Positions 17,663 through 26,475 of a DNA stretch of 64,000 bases are shown here, in pieces. A program made the translations under genes and the position numbers. The notes below the pieces were generated by a model. That model was given only the letters and a program-made list of their open reading frames with translations. It was not told where the DNA came from and did not search any database. Position 1 is the stretch's first letter; every line of letters begins with the position of its first letter. This DNA comes from Pseudomonas sp. MTM4 (lineage in GTDB: Bacteria; Pseudomonadota; Gammaproteobacteria; Pseudomonadales; Pseudomonadaceae). The stretch is taken from assembly GCF_019355055.1 (NCBI RefSeq), contig NZ_CP048411.1, positions 3,561,501-3,625,500 of the forward strand, given 5' to 3'.

Positions 17663-20608
17663 ATGAGTCTGCCACCGCTGGTTGCATTGCCGACGCCGCT
17701 ACTGCCATTGGTCAACCGTGCCGAGGAGACGTTCCTCTCGGCGTTGCGCGGCTCGTCGGAGCAGGCTGGCGAGCGCTTCGGCAAATGGCCGACGGAACGC
17801 CGCGAGGCATTCGGCAGAGTCTGTGCAGCCAGTGACTTCGTCACCGAGCAGGTTAGCCGAGATCACGAAATGCTGCTGGGGCTGGCCGAGTCGGGGCTAT
17901 TGGAGCGCTCGCTGCGGGCCGGTGAAATGCGCGCGATGCTCGCCGAGGCGCTCGCCGGCTGCGAAGGCGAGGACAGTCTGGCGAGGCTGCTGCGGCGTTT
18001 TCGCAATCGTCAGCAGGTACGAATCATCTGGCGTGACGTGACCCGTCAGGCGGATCTGGCTGAAACCTGTGGCGATCTGTCCGACATGGCCGACGCCTGC
18101 GTCGACCTGGCTTACCAGTGGCTGTATGCGCGTCACAGCGAGCAGTTCGGGGCGCCGACCGGCCGGCGCAGTGGTCAGGCGCAACAGATGGTCGTCCTTG
18201 GGATGGGCAAGCTGGGTGCGCACGAACTCAACCTTTCTTCCGATATAGATCTGATTTTCGGCTATCCCGAGGGTGGAGAAACCGTGGGCGCCAAACGTTC
18301 GCTGGATAACCACGAGTTTTTTCTCCGCCTCGGCCAGCGTCTGATCAAAGCGCTGGATGCGCCGACCGTCGATGGCTTTGTCTTCCGGGTGGACATGCGC
18401 TTGCGGCCGTACGGCTCGTCCGGCGCGCTGGTGCTGAACTTCAATGCGCTTGAACAGTACTACCAGGACCAGGGTCGCGACTGGGAGCGTTACGCCATGA
18501 TCAAGGCGCGGGTCGTTGCGGGTGATCAGGTGGCGGGCAAGGAGCTGCTCGACATGCTGCGCCCGTTCGTTTATCGGCGTTACCTGGACTTCTCGGCCAT
18601 CGACGCGTTGCGCAGCATGAAGCAGCTCATCCAGCAGGAGGTGCGTCGCAAGGGCGTGGCGGCAAATATCAAGTTGGGTTCTGGTGGCATTCGCGAAGTG
18701 GAGTTCATCGCCCAGGCCTTCCAGCTGATACATGGCGGACGCGATCTGAGCCTGCAGCAGCGCCCGTTACTGAAAGTGCTGGCAACCCTGGCCGGACAGG
18801 GCTATCTGCCACCCGCAGCTGTCGAGGAATTGCGCGAAGGGTATGAATTTCTGCGTTACACCGAGCATGCGCTGCAGGCCATCGATGATCGCCAGACGCA
18901 GATGCTGCCGGACAGCCAGACCGACCGCAGCCGCGTGGCGTTCATGCTCGGCTTCGACAACTGGGCGGCTTTTCATGAACGCCTGCTGCATTGGCGCGAC
19001 CGAATCGACTGGCATTTCCGCCAGGTCATCGCTGACCCTGACGAGGATGAAAATGCCGAAGGCGAGGCATTGGTCGGCGGCGAGTGGCTGCCGCTTTGGG
19101 AGCAGGACTGGGACGAGGAGTTCGCTTGTCGCCAGCTGACCGACGCCGGGTTCCGAGACGGTCAGGCTGCTTGCCAGCGCCTCGCCGCGCTACGTAGCGC
19201 CCAGCAGGTGCGAACCATGCAGCGCCTGGGTCGTGAGCGGCTGGATGCATTTATCCCACGGCTGTTGGCGCAGGCGGTCGAGCAGGATGATCCGGACCTG
19301 GTGCTGGGGCGCGTGCTGCCGCTGGTTGAGGCGGTCGCGCGGCGCTCGGCTTACCTGGTGTTGCTGACAGAAAACCCCAATGCATTGGAGCGATTGCTGG
19401 AACTTTGCGCGGGCAGCCCCTGGATCGCCGAGCAGATCGCGCGTTTTCCGCTGCTGCTCGATGAGCTGCTCAACGCCGGGCGACTGTTCCGTCCGCCGCA
19501 GGCGCCGGAGTTGGCCGCCGAGCTGCATGAGCGTCTGGCGCGGATTCCGGAAGACGACCTGGAGCAGCAGATGGAGGCGCTGCGGCACTTCAAGCTGGCG
19601 CACCGGCTGCGCGTGGCGGCTTCGGAGATCGCCGGCACCTTGCCCCTGATGAAAGTCAGCGACTATTTGACGTGGCTCGCCGAAGCGACCCTCGAACAAG
19701 TGCTGGCCCTTGCCTGGCGGCACGCGGTGGCACGTCACGGCCAGCCGCAGCGGGTTGACGGCACGCCCTGCGATCCGTCGTTCGTCATCATCGGTTACGG
19801 CAAAGTTGGCGGCATCGAGCTCGGCCATAGCTCCGATCTGGATCTGGTGTTTATCCACGACGGTGATCCCAACGCCGAAACCGACGGTGCCAAGCCCATC
19901 GATGGCGCGCAATTCTTCACTCGTCTCGGCCAGCGCATCATTCATCTGCTGACCACCCAGACCACCTCCGGGCAGCTCTATGAAGTCGACATGCGGCTGC
20001 GGCCATCCGGCGCTTCCGGATTATTGGTGAGCTCGTTGGGCGCCTTCGAGCGCTATCAGACTCAGGAAGCCTGGACATGGGAACATCAGGCTCTGGTGCG
20101 TGCTCGGGTGCTGGTTGGCTGCTCTCAGTTGGCTGAAGATTTCGAGCGGGTGCGTACGGGCGTGCTGGCCCGGCCGCGCGATCTCGAACAACTGCGCCGT
20201 GAGGTCAGCGAGATGCGCAGCAAGATGCGCGACAACCTCGGCACGCGCACGACTCAGGCCGGCATGGCTGACAAGGCCTTCGAGGCAGAGGGCGCGTTCG
20301 ATCTCAAGCACGACGCCGGTGGTATCGTGGATATCGAATTTATGGTGCAATACGCGGCTTTGGCGTGGTCGCACCAGCATCCGCAACTGCTGCGCTATAC
20401 CGATAACATCCGCATTCTCGACGGGTTGGAGCAGGCCAGGTTGATGACCGGCGATGAGGTTCGGTTGCTGCAGGACGCCTACAAGGCCTACCGAGCAGTG
20501 GCTCACCGGCAATCACTGCAGAAGCTTCCCGGTGTGGTGAGTGGGGACCAATTCCATGACGAGCGTCGCGCGGTGATGCGCTTTTGGCGCGAGCTGGGGC
20601 TCAGCTGA
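17663..20608 (+). CDS. glnE: GlnE, glutamine synthetase adenylyltransferase/removase
   Basis: This 981-residue bifunctional enzyme adenylylates glutamine synthetase when nitrogen is plentiful and removes AMP when it is scarce, under PII control. It has two nucleotidyltransferase domains. The N-terminal removase carries GMGKLGAHELNLSSDIDLIF (about 178-198) and the C-terminal transferase GYGKVGGIELGHSSDLDLVF (about 708-728), each with the Gly...Asp-x-Asp metal site; a GlnD-type helical domain follows each. The ATG at 17663 has AAGGAA 7 bases before it. Divergent from aceE; ilvE follows after 45 bp. Confidence 0.96.
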   Translation: MSLPPLVALPTPLLPLVNRAEETFLSALRGSSEQAGERFGKWPTERREAFGRVCAASDFVTEQVSRDHEMLLGLAESGLLERSLRAGEMRAMLAEALAGCEGEDSLARLLRRFRNRQQVRIIWRDVTRQADLAETCGDLSDMADACVDLAYQWLYARHSEQFGAPTGRRSGQAQQMVVLGMGKLGAHELNLSSDIDLIFGYPEGGETVGAKRSLDNHEFFLRLGQRLIKALDAPTVDGFVFRVDMRLRPYGSSGALVLNFNALEQYYQDQGRDWERYAMIKARVVAGDQVAGKELLDMLRPFVYRRYLDFSAIDALRSMKQLIQQEVRRKGVAANIKLGSGGIREVEFIAQAFQLIHGGRDLSLQQRPLLKVLATLAGQGYLPPAAVEELREGYEFLRYTEHALQAIDDRQTQMLPDSQTDRSRVAFMLGFDNWAAFHERLLHWRDRIDWHFRQVIADPDEDENAEGEALVGGEWLPLWEQDWDEEFACRQLTDAGFRDGQAACQRLAALRSAQQVRTMQRLGRERLDAFIPRLLAQAVEQDDPDLVLGRVLPLVEAVARRSAYLVLLTENPNALERLLELCAGSPWIAEQIARFPLLLDELLNAGRLFRPPQAPELAAELHERLARIPEDDLEQQMEALRHFKLAHRLRVAASEIAGTLPLMKVSDYLTWLAEATLEQVLALAWRHAVARHGQPQRVDGTPCDPSFVIIGYGKVGGIELGHSSDLDLVFIHDGDPNAETDGAKPIDGAQFFTRLGQRIIHLLTTQTTSGQLYEVDMRLRPSGASGLLVSSLGAFERYQTQEAWTWEHQALVRARVLVGCSQLAEDFERVRTGVLARPRDLEQLRREVSEMRSKMRDNLGTRTTQAGMADKAFEAEGAFDLKHDAGGIVDIEFMVQYAALAWSHQHPQLLRYTDNIRILDGLEQARLMTGDEVRLLQDAYKAYRAVAHRQSLQKLPGVVSGDQFHDERRAVMRFWRELGLS

Positions 20609-20653
20609 ACTCGTCTGCAAACAGAGCATTTATCGAATTCCGAGGTGGCAACA

Positions 20654-21577
20654 ATGTCGATGGCCGATCGTGATGGCGTGATCTGGTATGACGGTGAGAT
20701 GGTTCAGTGGCGCGACGCGACCACCCATGTGCTGACTCACACCCTGCATTACGGCATGGGCGTCTTCGAAGGGGTGCGCGCCTACGATACGCCGGCTGGC
20801 ACCGCGATTTTCCGCCTGCAGGCGCATACCGATCGCCTGTTCGATTCGGCGCACATCATGAACATGAAGATGCCGTACTCGAAAGAAGAGATTAACGAGG
20901 CGACTCGCGCCGCGGTTCGTGAGAACAATCTGGAAAGCGCATACATCCGTCCGATGGTCTTCTACGGATCCGAAGGCATGGGCCTGCGCGCCAGCGGCCT
21001 GAAGGTCCACGTGATCGTCGCCGCCTGGCACTGGGGTGCCTACATGGGCGACGAGGCACTGGAAAAAGGCATCAAGGTCCGCACCAGTTCCTTCACTCGC
21101 CACCACGTCAACATCAGCATGACCCGCGCCAAGTCCAACGGCGCCTACATCAATTCCATGCTGGCGCTGCAGGAAGCCATCTCCGGCGGCGCCGACGAGG
21201 CGCTGATGCTCGATCCGGAAGGCTACGTCGCCGAGGGCTCGGGCGAGAACATCTTCATCATCAAAGACGGCGTGATCTACACCCCTGAAGTCACCGCCTG
21301 CCTCAACGGCATCACCCGCGGCACCGTGCTGACCCTGGCCGACGAGCTGGGCATCAAGGTGGTGGAAAAACGCATCACCCGCGACGAGGTCTATATCGCC
21401 GACGAAGCCTTCTTCACCGGCACCGCCGCTGAAGTCACGCCGATTCGCGAAGTCGATGGCCGCAACATCGGCATCGGCCGCCGTGGTCCGGTCACCGAGC
21501 GCATCCAGAAGGCTTACTTCGATCTGGTGTCCGGCAAGACCGATGCGCATGCCGAATGGCGGACATTGGTCAAGTAA
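20654..21577 (+). CDS. ilvE: IlvE, branched-chain amino acid aminotransferase
   Basis: This 307-residue PLP enzyme transfers the amino group between glutamate and the keto acids of Leu, Ile and Val. The PLP lysine is K160 in MTRAKSNGAYINS; GYVAEGSGENIFI and TGTAAEVTPIREVDGR are the other family signatures. The ATG at 20654 has GAGG 8 bases upstream and is preferred to the in-frame GTG at 20645, which lies inside that ribosome site. It sits between glnE and the LPS core genes, as in other pseudomonads. A dispersed repeat begins just past its stop. Confidence 0.96.
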   Translation: MSMADRDGVIWYDGEMVQWRDATTHVLTHTLHYGMGVFEGVRAYDTPAGTAIFRLQAHTDRLFDSAHIMNMKMPYSKEEINEATRAAVRENNLESAYIRPMVFYGSEGMGLRASGLKVHVIVAAWHWGAYMGDEALEKGIKVRTSSFTRHHVNISMTRAKSNGAYINSMLALQEAISGGADEALMLDPEGYVAEGSGENIFIIKDGVIYTPEVTACLNGITRGTVLTLADELGIKVVEKRITRDEVYIADEAFFTGTAAEVTPIREVDGRNIGIGRRGPVTERIQKAYFDLVSGKTDAHAEWRTLVK

Positions 21578-21582
21578 GCCGC

Positions 21583-21658
21583 AAGCTGGAAGCCAGAAGC
21601 TGGAAGTGAAGACCACTCCCGCACTGGCTGCCAGCTTCAAGCTTATGGCTTCCAGCTT
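21583..21658. repeat. AGCTGGAAGC-type dispersed repeat, copy 1
   Basis: AAGCTGGAAGCCA (21583-21595) and its perfect reverse complement TGGCTTCCAGCTT (21646-21658) bound a 76-bp element that also contains AAGCTGGAAG and CCAGCTTCAAGC internally. It fills the gap between ilvE and waaF and ends on the base before the waaF ATG. Related copies are at 27891, 52126, 53112 and 63982. Confidence 0.75.
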
Positions 21659-22693
21659 ATGAATATTCTGATCGTAGGTCCCAGCTGGGTCGGCGACATG
21701 GTGATGGCGCAGACGCTGTTCATCTGCCTGAAACAGCGCCATCCGGATTGCCAGATCGACGTACTGGCGCCGGAGTGGAGTCGTCCGATCCTTGAGCGCA
21801 TGCCCGAGGTCCGCCAGGCCCTGAGCTTCCCGCTCGGCCACGGCGTGCTCGACATGACGACCCGGCGCAAGGTCGCACAGAGCCTGCGTGGCCAGTATGA
21901 GCAGGCGATCCTGCTGCCCAACTCGCTGAAATCGGCACTGGTGCCGTTTTTCGCCGGCATTCCCAAGCGTACCGGCTGGCGCGGCGAGATGCGCTTCGGG
22001 CTGCTCAACGATATCCGCAAGCTAGACAAGCAGCGCTATCCGTTGATGATCGAGCGCTTCATGGCGCTGGCCTTCGAGCCGGGCGCCGAGCTGCCCAAGC
22101 CCTATCCGAACCCGTCGCTGCGCATCGACAGCGAGAGCCGTGATGCGGCGCTGGCACGCTTTGGTTTGCGCATGGACCGGCCGGTGCTGGCGCTGTGTCC
22201 AGGCGCCGAGTTCGGCGAATCCAAGCGCTGGCCAGCCGAGCATTTCGCCAAGGTGGCCGAAGCGAAGATTCGCGAAGGCTGGCAGGTCTGGCTGTTCGGT
22301 TCGAAGACCGATCACGCCGTGGGCGAAGATATCCGTCAGCGGCTGATTCCCGGATTGCGCGAAGAGGCGCTGAACCTCGCGGGTGAAACCAGCTTGGCCG
22401 AGGCGATCGATCTGCTGTCCTGTGCCGAAGCCGTGGTTTCCAATGATTCGGGCCTGATGCATGTGGCCGCCGCGCTCGGCCGCCCGCTGGTGTCGGTCTA
22501 TGGCTCCACGTCTCCCGCCTTCACACCGCCATTGTCCGAGCAGGTCGAAGTCGTCCGCCTGGGCCTGGACTGCAGCCCTTGTTTCGAGCGCACCTGCCGC
22601 TTCGGCCACAACAACTGCATGCGCGAACTCGAGCCGAATAGGGTGAACGAGGCGCTGGATCGCCTGATTCCCCAGCCGATCGAGGTGCGCTGA
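21659..22693 (+). CDS. waaF: WaaF, ADP-heptose:LPS heptosyltransferase II
   Basis: This 344-residue GT9 enzyme adds the second L-glycero-D-manno-heptose to the LPS inner core on the cytoplasmic face of the inner membrane. Visible are the N-terminal GPSWVGDMVMAQ loop with the catalytic Asp, LCPGAEFGESKRWPAEHFA, and SNDSGLMHVAAALGRPLVSVYG, which binds ADP-heptose. The ATG at 21659 abuts a repeat hairpin and has no Shine-Dalgarno sequence. It is first in a tightly overlapping block: waaC starts on the base after its stop. Confidence 0.95.
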   Translation: MNILIVGPSWVGDMVMAQTLFICLKQRHPDCQIDVLAPEWSRPILERMPEVRQALSFPLGHGVLDMTTRRKVAQSLRGQYEQAILLPNSLKSALVPFFAGIPKRTGWRGEMRFGLLNDIRKLDKQRYPLMIERFMALAFEPGAELPKPYPNPSLRIDSESRDAALARFGLRMDRPVLALCPGAEFGESKRWPAEHFAKVAEAKIREGWQVWLFGSKTDHAVGEDIRQRLIPGLREEALNLAGETSLAEAIDLLSCAEAVVSNDSGLMHVAAALGRPLVSVYGSTSPAFTPPLSEQVEVVRLGLDCSPCFERTCRFGHNNCMRELEPNRVNEALDRLIPQPIEVR

Positions 22694-23695
22694 GTGAGGG
22701 TGTTGCTGATCAAGACCTCGTCGCTAGGCGACGTGGTGCATACGCTCCCGGCGGTGACCGATGCACAGCGCGCGGTTCCCGGCATCCAGTTCGATTGGGT
22801 GGTGGAAGAGGGCTTCGCCGAAATCCCCGCCTGGCATCCGTCGGTGGCACAGGTCATCCCTGTGGCGATTCGCCGTTGGCGCAAGCAGCCTCTGCAGACG
22901 CTTCGTTCCGGTGAGTGGCGGCGGTTCAAGGCGCGCCTGCGCGAGGCCCGCTACGATCTAGTCATCGATGCCCAGGGTTTGCTTAAAAGTGCCTGGATGA
23001 CACGTTACGTCAAGGCGCCGATTGCCGGTCTGGATCGTGACTCTGCACGTGAACCGCTGGCCTCGCGCTTTTATGATCGCCGCTACGCTGTGCCGCGTGA
23101 CCAGCACGCTCTGGAGCGGGTACGCCAATTGTTCGCCCAATCGCTCGGCTATCCCGTGCCCGAGACGATCGCCGACTACGGCCTGGATCGTAACCAGCTG
23201 GCGACGCCGGGCGAGGCCCCCTATTTATTGTTCCTGCATGGCACCACCTGGCCGAGCAAGCATTGGCCGGAGCAGTACTGGCGCGAACTGGCCGAGCGGA
23301 TGAGCGAATTCGGTTGGGCGATCCGTCTGCCGTGGGGCAATGCAGACGAAAAAGCGCGTGCCGAGCGCATCGCTGATGGCTTGGCTGGCGTGTCGGTGCT
23401 GCCCCGGCTGAATCTCGGCGGAATTGCCAAGGTCGTTGCCGGTGCGCGGGCCTGTGTTGCGGTCGATACAGGCCTCGGTCACCTCGCGGCGGCGCTGGAC
23501 GTGCCGAGCATCTCGCTTTACGGCCCAACGCTCCCTGGCCGTGTCGGTGCGTACGGGCGCTCGCAAGTACATCTGTGCGCCAGCGGCCCGAATGCCGGCA
23601 AAGGCGATCGTCATAAACCCTGCTTCGACGACCTCTCGCCCGAGCGCGTCGCAAGCGAACTCAAGGCCCTGTTGCGGTCATCGGGGATGCACTGA
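22694..23695 (+). CDS. waaC: WaaC, ADP-heptose:LPS heptosyltransferase I
   Basis: This 333-residue GT9 enzyme adds the first heptose to Kdo2-lipid A. The N-terminal IKTSSLGDVVHTLPAVTDA carries the catalytic Asp; FLHGTTWPSKHWPEQYW and VAVDTGLGHLAAALDVPSIS are the donor-binding parts. The GTG at 22694 lies directly after the waaF stop. The waaG ATG overlaps its TGA by one base. Inner core heptoses are usually needed for outer-membrane integrity in pseudomonads, so the gene is probably essential or nearly so. Confidence 0.95.
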   Translation: MRVLLIKTSSLGDVVHTLPAVTDAQRAVPGIQFDWVVEEGFAEIPAWHPSVAQVIPVAIRRWRKQPLQTLRSGEWRRFKARLREARYDLVIDAQGLLKSAWMTRYVKAPIAGLDRDSAREPLASRFYDRRYAVPRDQHALERVRQLFAQSLGYPVPETIADYGLDRNQLATPGEAPYLLFLHGTTWPSKHWPEQYWRELAERMSEFGWAIRLPWGNADEKARAERIADGLAGVSVLPRLNLGGIAKVVAGARACVAVDTGLGHLAAALDVPSISLYGPTLPGRVGAYGRSQVHLCASGPNAGKGDRHKPCFDDLSPERVASELKALLRSSGMH

Positions 23696-24816
23696 TGCAG
23701 TTGGCCTTCATTCTTTACAAGTATTTTCCTTTCGGCGGACTGCAGCGGGACTTCATGCGCATCGCGCTCGAGTGCCAGCGTCGCGGCCATGGCATCCGGG
23801 TCTATGCGATGATCTGGGAAGGCGAGGTGCCGGACGGCTTCGAAGTATTGATCGCGCCGGTCAAGGCCCTCTTCAATCACGCGCGCAATGAGCGCTTCAC
23901 GGCCTGGGTCGAGAAGGATCTGGCGAAGCGCCCGGTGGACCGGGTCATCGGTTTCAACAAGATGCCCGGTTTGGACGTCTACTACGCGGCCGACCCCTGT
24001 TTCGAAGACAAGGCGCAAACCCTGCGCAACCCGATCTATCGCCGCTGGGGGCGCTACAAGCATTTCGCCGAATACGAGCGTGCGGTGTTTGCGCCACAGT
24101 CGAAGACCGAAATCTTGATGATCTCTGAAGTGCAGCAGCCGTTATTCGTCAAACACTACGCGACGCCGGCAGAGCGCTTTCATTTGTTGCCGCCGGGTAT
24201 TGCTCAGGATCGCCGTGCGCCGGTCAACGCCGCAGAAATCCGCGCCGAGTTTCGCGAGGAATTCGAACTGCAGTACGACGAGTTGTTGCTGGTGCAGATC
24301 GGCTCCGGCTTCAAGACCAAGGGCCTCGACCGCAGCCTTAAGGCCGTGGCTTCACTCCCTCGCGACTTGAAAAAGCGCACTCGTCTGTTCGTTATCGGCC
24401 AGGACGACCCCAAGACCTTCCAGCTCCAGGCCAAGACGTTGGGCATTTCTGCGCAGATCGAGTTTCTCAAGGGTCGCAGCGATATCCCGCGTTTTCTTCT
24501 GGGCGCCGACCTGCTGATCCATCCCGCCTACAACGAGAACACCGGCACCGTGCTGCTGGAGGCGCTGGTCGCCGGGTTAGCTGTGCTGGTAACCGATGTC
24601 TGCGGTTACGCGCATTACATCGCAGATGCCGACTGCGGGCGCGTTGTGCCGAGCCCGTTCAAGCAGGACGATCTAGATCGTTTGCTGGCCGACATGCTGG
24701 CTGATGATGAGCAGCGCAGGCGCTGGGCAGAAAATGCGTTGGCTTATGCCGAGACCGCGGACCTCTACTCGATGCCGCAGAAGGCGGCCGACGTGATTCT
24801 GGCAGAACGCCCATGA
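23695..24816 (+). CDS. waaG: WaaG, LPS core glycosyltransferase I
   Basis: This 373-residue GT4 enzyme transfers the first outer-core hexose (in Pseudomonas probably GalNAc) to heptose II. The N-terminal KYFPFGGLQRDFMRIALECQ gives the acceptor-side glycine loop, and HPAYNENTGTVLLEAL carries the E-x7-E donor motif. The start overlaps the waaC stop (TGATG) and the end overlaps waaP by 4 bp. The family is well conserved at this locus (PA5010, from memory). Confidence 0.94.
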   Translation: MQLAFILYKYFPFGGLQRDFMRIALECQRRGHGIRVYAMIWEGEVPDGFEVLIAPVKALFNHARNERFTAWVEKDLAKRPVDRVIGFNKMPGLDVYYAADPCFEDKAQTLRNPIYRRWGRYKHFAEYERAVFAPQSKTEILMISEVQQPLFVKHYATPAERFHLLPPGIAQDRRAPVNAAEIRAEFREEFELQYDELLLVQIGSGFKTKGLDRSLKAVASLPRDLKKRTRLFVIGQDDPKTFQLQAKTLGISAQIEFLKGRSDIPRFLLGADLLIHPAYNENTGTVLLEALVAGLAVLVTDVCGYAHYIADADCGRVVPSPFKQDDLDRLLADMLADDEQRRRWAENALAYAETADLYSMPQKAADVILAERP

Positions 24817-25625
24817 AACTGATTCTTGCTGAGCCCTTCAAAACGCTCTGGGCGGGGCGTGACCCGTTCGAGGCCGTCGAACAATTGCAGGGCCAGGTCT
24901 ACCGCGAACTGGAAGGCCGCCGCACCTTGCGTACCGAGGTCGATGGGCGTGGGTATTTCGTCAAGATCCACCGCGGGATCGGCTGGGGCGAGATTTTCAA
25001 GAACCTGAGCACTGCCAAGGCGCCAGTACTGGGCGCCGGGCAAGAGTGGCGGGCCATTCAGCGACTGCATCAAGCGGGCGTGCCGACCATGACCGCGGTG
25101 GCTTATGGCGAGCGTGGTGGAAATCCTGCGGCGCAGCACTCCTTCATCATCACCGAGGAGCTGGCGCCGACGATCAGCCTCGAGGATTACAGCGCCGATT
25201 GGCTGCAGAATCCGCCTGAGCCGCCGCTCAAGCGTGCACTGATCGCCGAAGTCGCGCACATGGCCGGCACCATGCATCGCGCCGGGGTCAATCATCGGGA
25301 CTTCTATATCTGTCACTTCCTGCTGCACACCGACAAGCCAGTAATGGCCCTGGATTTTCGTCTGTCGCTGATCGATCTGCACCGCGCCCAGACTCGCAGC
25401 GAAACGCCACGGCGCTGGCGCAACAAGGATCTGGCCGGGCTATATTTTTCGGCATTGGGCATTGGCCTGACCCGTCGCGACAAACTACGTTTTCTGCAGA
25501 TCTATTTCCAGCGTCCGCTGCGCGAGGCTCTGCGTGACGAGGCCCCGTTGCTGCGTTGGCTGGAAAGCAAGGCGGACAGGCTTCAAAGCCGTTATGAGCG
25601 CAAGTACGCGCAGGGTGCTCAATGA
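24813..25625 (+). CDS. waaP: WaaP, LPS core heptose I kinase
   Basis: This 270-residue kinase with a eukaryotic-like fold phosphorylates heptose I of the inner core. The catalytic loop is NHRDFYICHFL (HRD motif), the metal-binding Asp is in LDFRLSLIDLHRAQ, and VKIHRGIGWGEIFKN contains the ATP-binding Lys. In P. aeruginosa waaP is essential, and its product also has been reported as a tyrosine kinase. ATGA overlaps tie it to waaG before and the kinase-like gene after. Confidence 0.95.
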   Translation: MKLILAEPFKTLWAGRDPFEAVEQLQGQVYRELEGRRTLRTEVDGRGYFVKIHRGIGWGEIFKNLSTAKAPVLGAGQEWRAIQRLHQAGVPTMTAVAYGERGGNPAAQHSFIITEELAPTISLEDYSADWLQNPPEPPLKRALIAEVAHMAGTMHRAGVNHRDFYICHFLLHTDKPVMALDFRLSLIDLHRAQTRSETPRRWRNKDLAGLYFSALGIGLTRRDKLRFLQIYFQRPLREALRDEAPLLRWLESKADRLQSRYERKYAQGAQ

Positions 25626-26359
25626 GTGGCTGGCGGGTCGTCGGCGACATTACGGCCGGCGCGGCACACGCGTTTGCCAGTCTGGATACGGTTTTTGCGC
25701 TTGAAGGCGAGCCGATCGCGCGCGACCCGCTCTCCGAGGTGATCCGCGTCGAATACGACGGCCTGCGCTACTACATCAAGCGCTACTGGGCAGCGGGTAA
25801 GAATCTGCGACGCTACCTGGGGCGCCCGCGGGTCAAGGCTGAATGGCAAAACCTCAAGCATTTCGAGCGCTGGGGCATACCCGTGGCGCCGCTGGTGGCC
25901 TGGGGTATGGAACGCCGCGCTGGTGCATTCGCGCGCGGCGCGCTGATCACCCTGGAAGTACCAGATACCTTGGACATGGCGGCGCTGGCCAAAGGCAACG
26001 ACCCACGCCTGGGCGACCGGAGCTGGGTCGAGCGCATCAGCCGGCAGGTGGCATCTGCGACCCGTACCCTGCACGACCATCGCTTCGCCCATAACGATCT
26101 GAAGTGGCGCAACCTGCTGGTCAACGGCGCCGGTGAGCTGTTTCTGATCGATTGTCCGTCCGGCGACTTTTGGCGGGGGCCGCTGCTGCGCCGACGCATC
26201 GTCAAGGATCTGGCCTGCCTGGATAAAGTCGCCAAGCATCACCTGAGCCGCACTCAGCGGCTGCGTTTCTACCTGCAATACCAGCAACGCCCGCGTCTGG
26301 TATCGGCTGACCGCGCGTTGATTGACCAGGTGCTCAAGTACTTCGAGGGGCGTGAATGA
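25622..26359 (+). CDS. LPS core kinase-like protein (PA5008-like)
   Basis: This 245-residue protein belongs to the InaA/WaaP kinase-like group. The ATP Lys is probably in RYYIKRYWAAGKNL, the catalytic loop is FAHNDLKWRNLLV (HND in place of HRD) and the metal Asp is in LFLIDCPSGDFW. It is expected to phosphorylate a core heptose; P. aeruginosa has accessory core kinases at this position (named WapP/WapQ in the literature), but I cannot match the name with certainty. It overlaps waaP by 4 bp, and its stop is overlapped by a 39-codon ORF. Confidence 0.87.
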   Translation: MSGWRVVGDITAGAAHAFASLDTVFALEGEPIARDPLSEVIRVEYDGLRYYIKRYWAAGKNLRRYLGRPRVKAEWQNLKHFERWGIPVAPLVAWGMERRAGAFARGALITLEVPDTLDMAALAKGNDPRLGDRSWVERISRQVASATRTLHDHRFAHNDLKWRNLLVNGAGELFLIDCPSGDFWRGPLLRRRIVKDLACLDKVAKHHLSRTQRLRFYLQYQQRPRLVSADRALIDQVLKYFEGRE

Positions 26360-26475
26360 GAGCCGAGCTGAACCCCGCCGAGGCCTATCTCAAGAAGGAT
26401 GCCCGTGCTCCGGTCATCGATTCCTTGTTGGAGCGTATTGCCAGTCATCGGCAAAGCAAGGGCGCGCGTTCATGA
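26356..26475 (+). CDS. candidate 39-residue small protein coupled to both neighbours
   Basis: The ATG at 26356 overlaps the upstream kinase stop (ATGA) and its TGA overlaps the next ATG at 26472 (ATGA), exactly as elsewhere in this operon. Without it there would be a 112-bp untranslated gap in an otherwise gapless block. Codon third positions are G or C in 26 of 39 codons, as in nearby genes. The product starts MRAELNPAEAYLKKD, ends HRQSKGARS, is basic and probably helical, and has no signal or membrane segment. PAO1 has another kinase gene (PA5007) between the two neighbours' homologues, so it could also be a remnant. No family recognised. Confidence 0.55.
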   Translation: MRAELNPAEAYLKKDARAPVIDSLLERIASHRQSKGARS

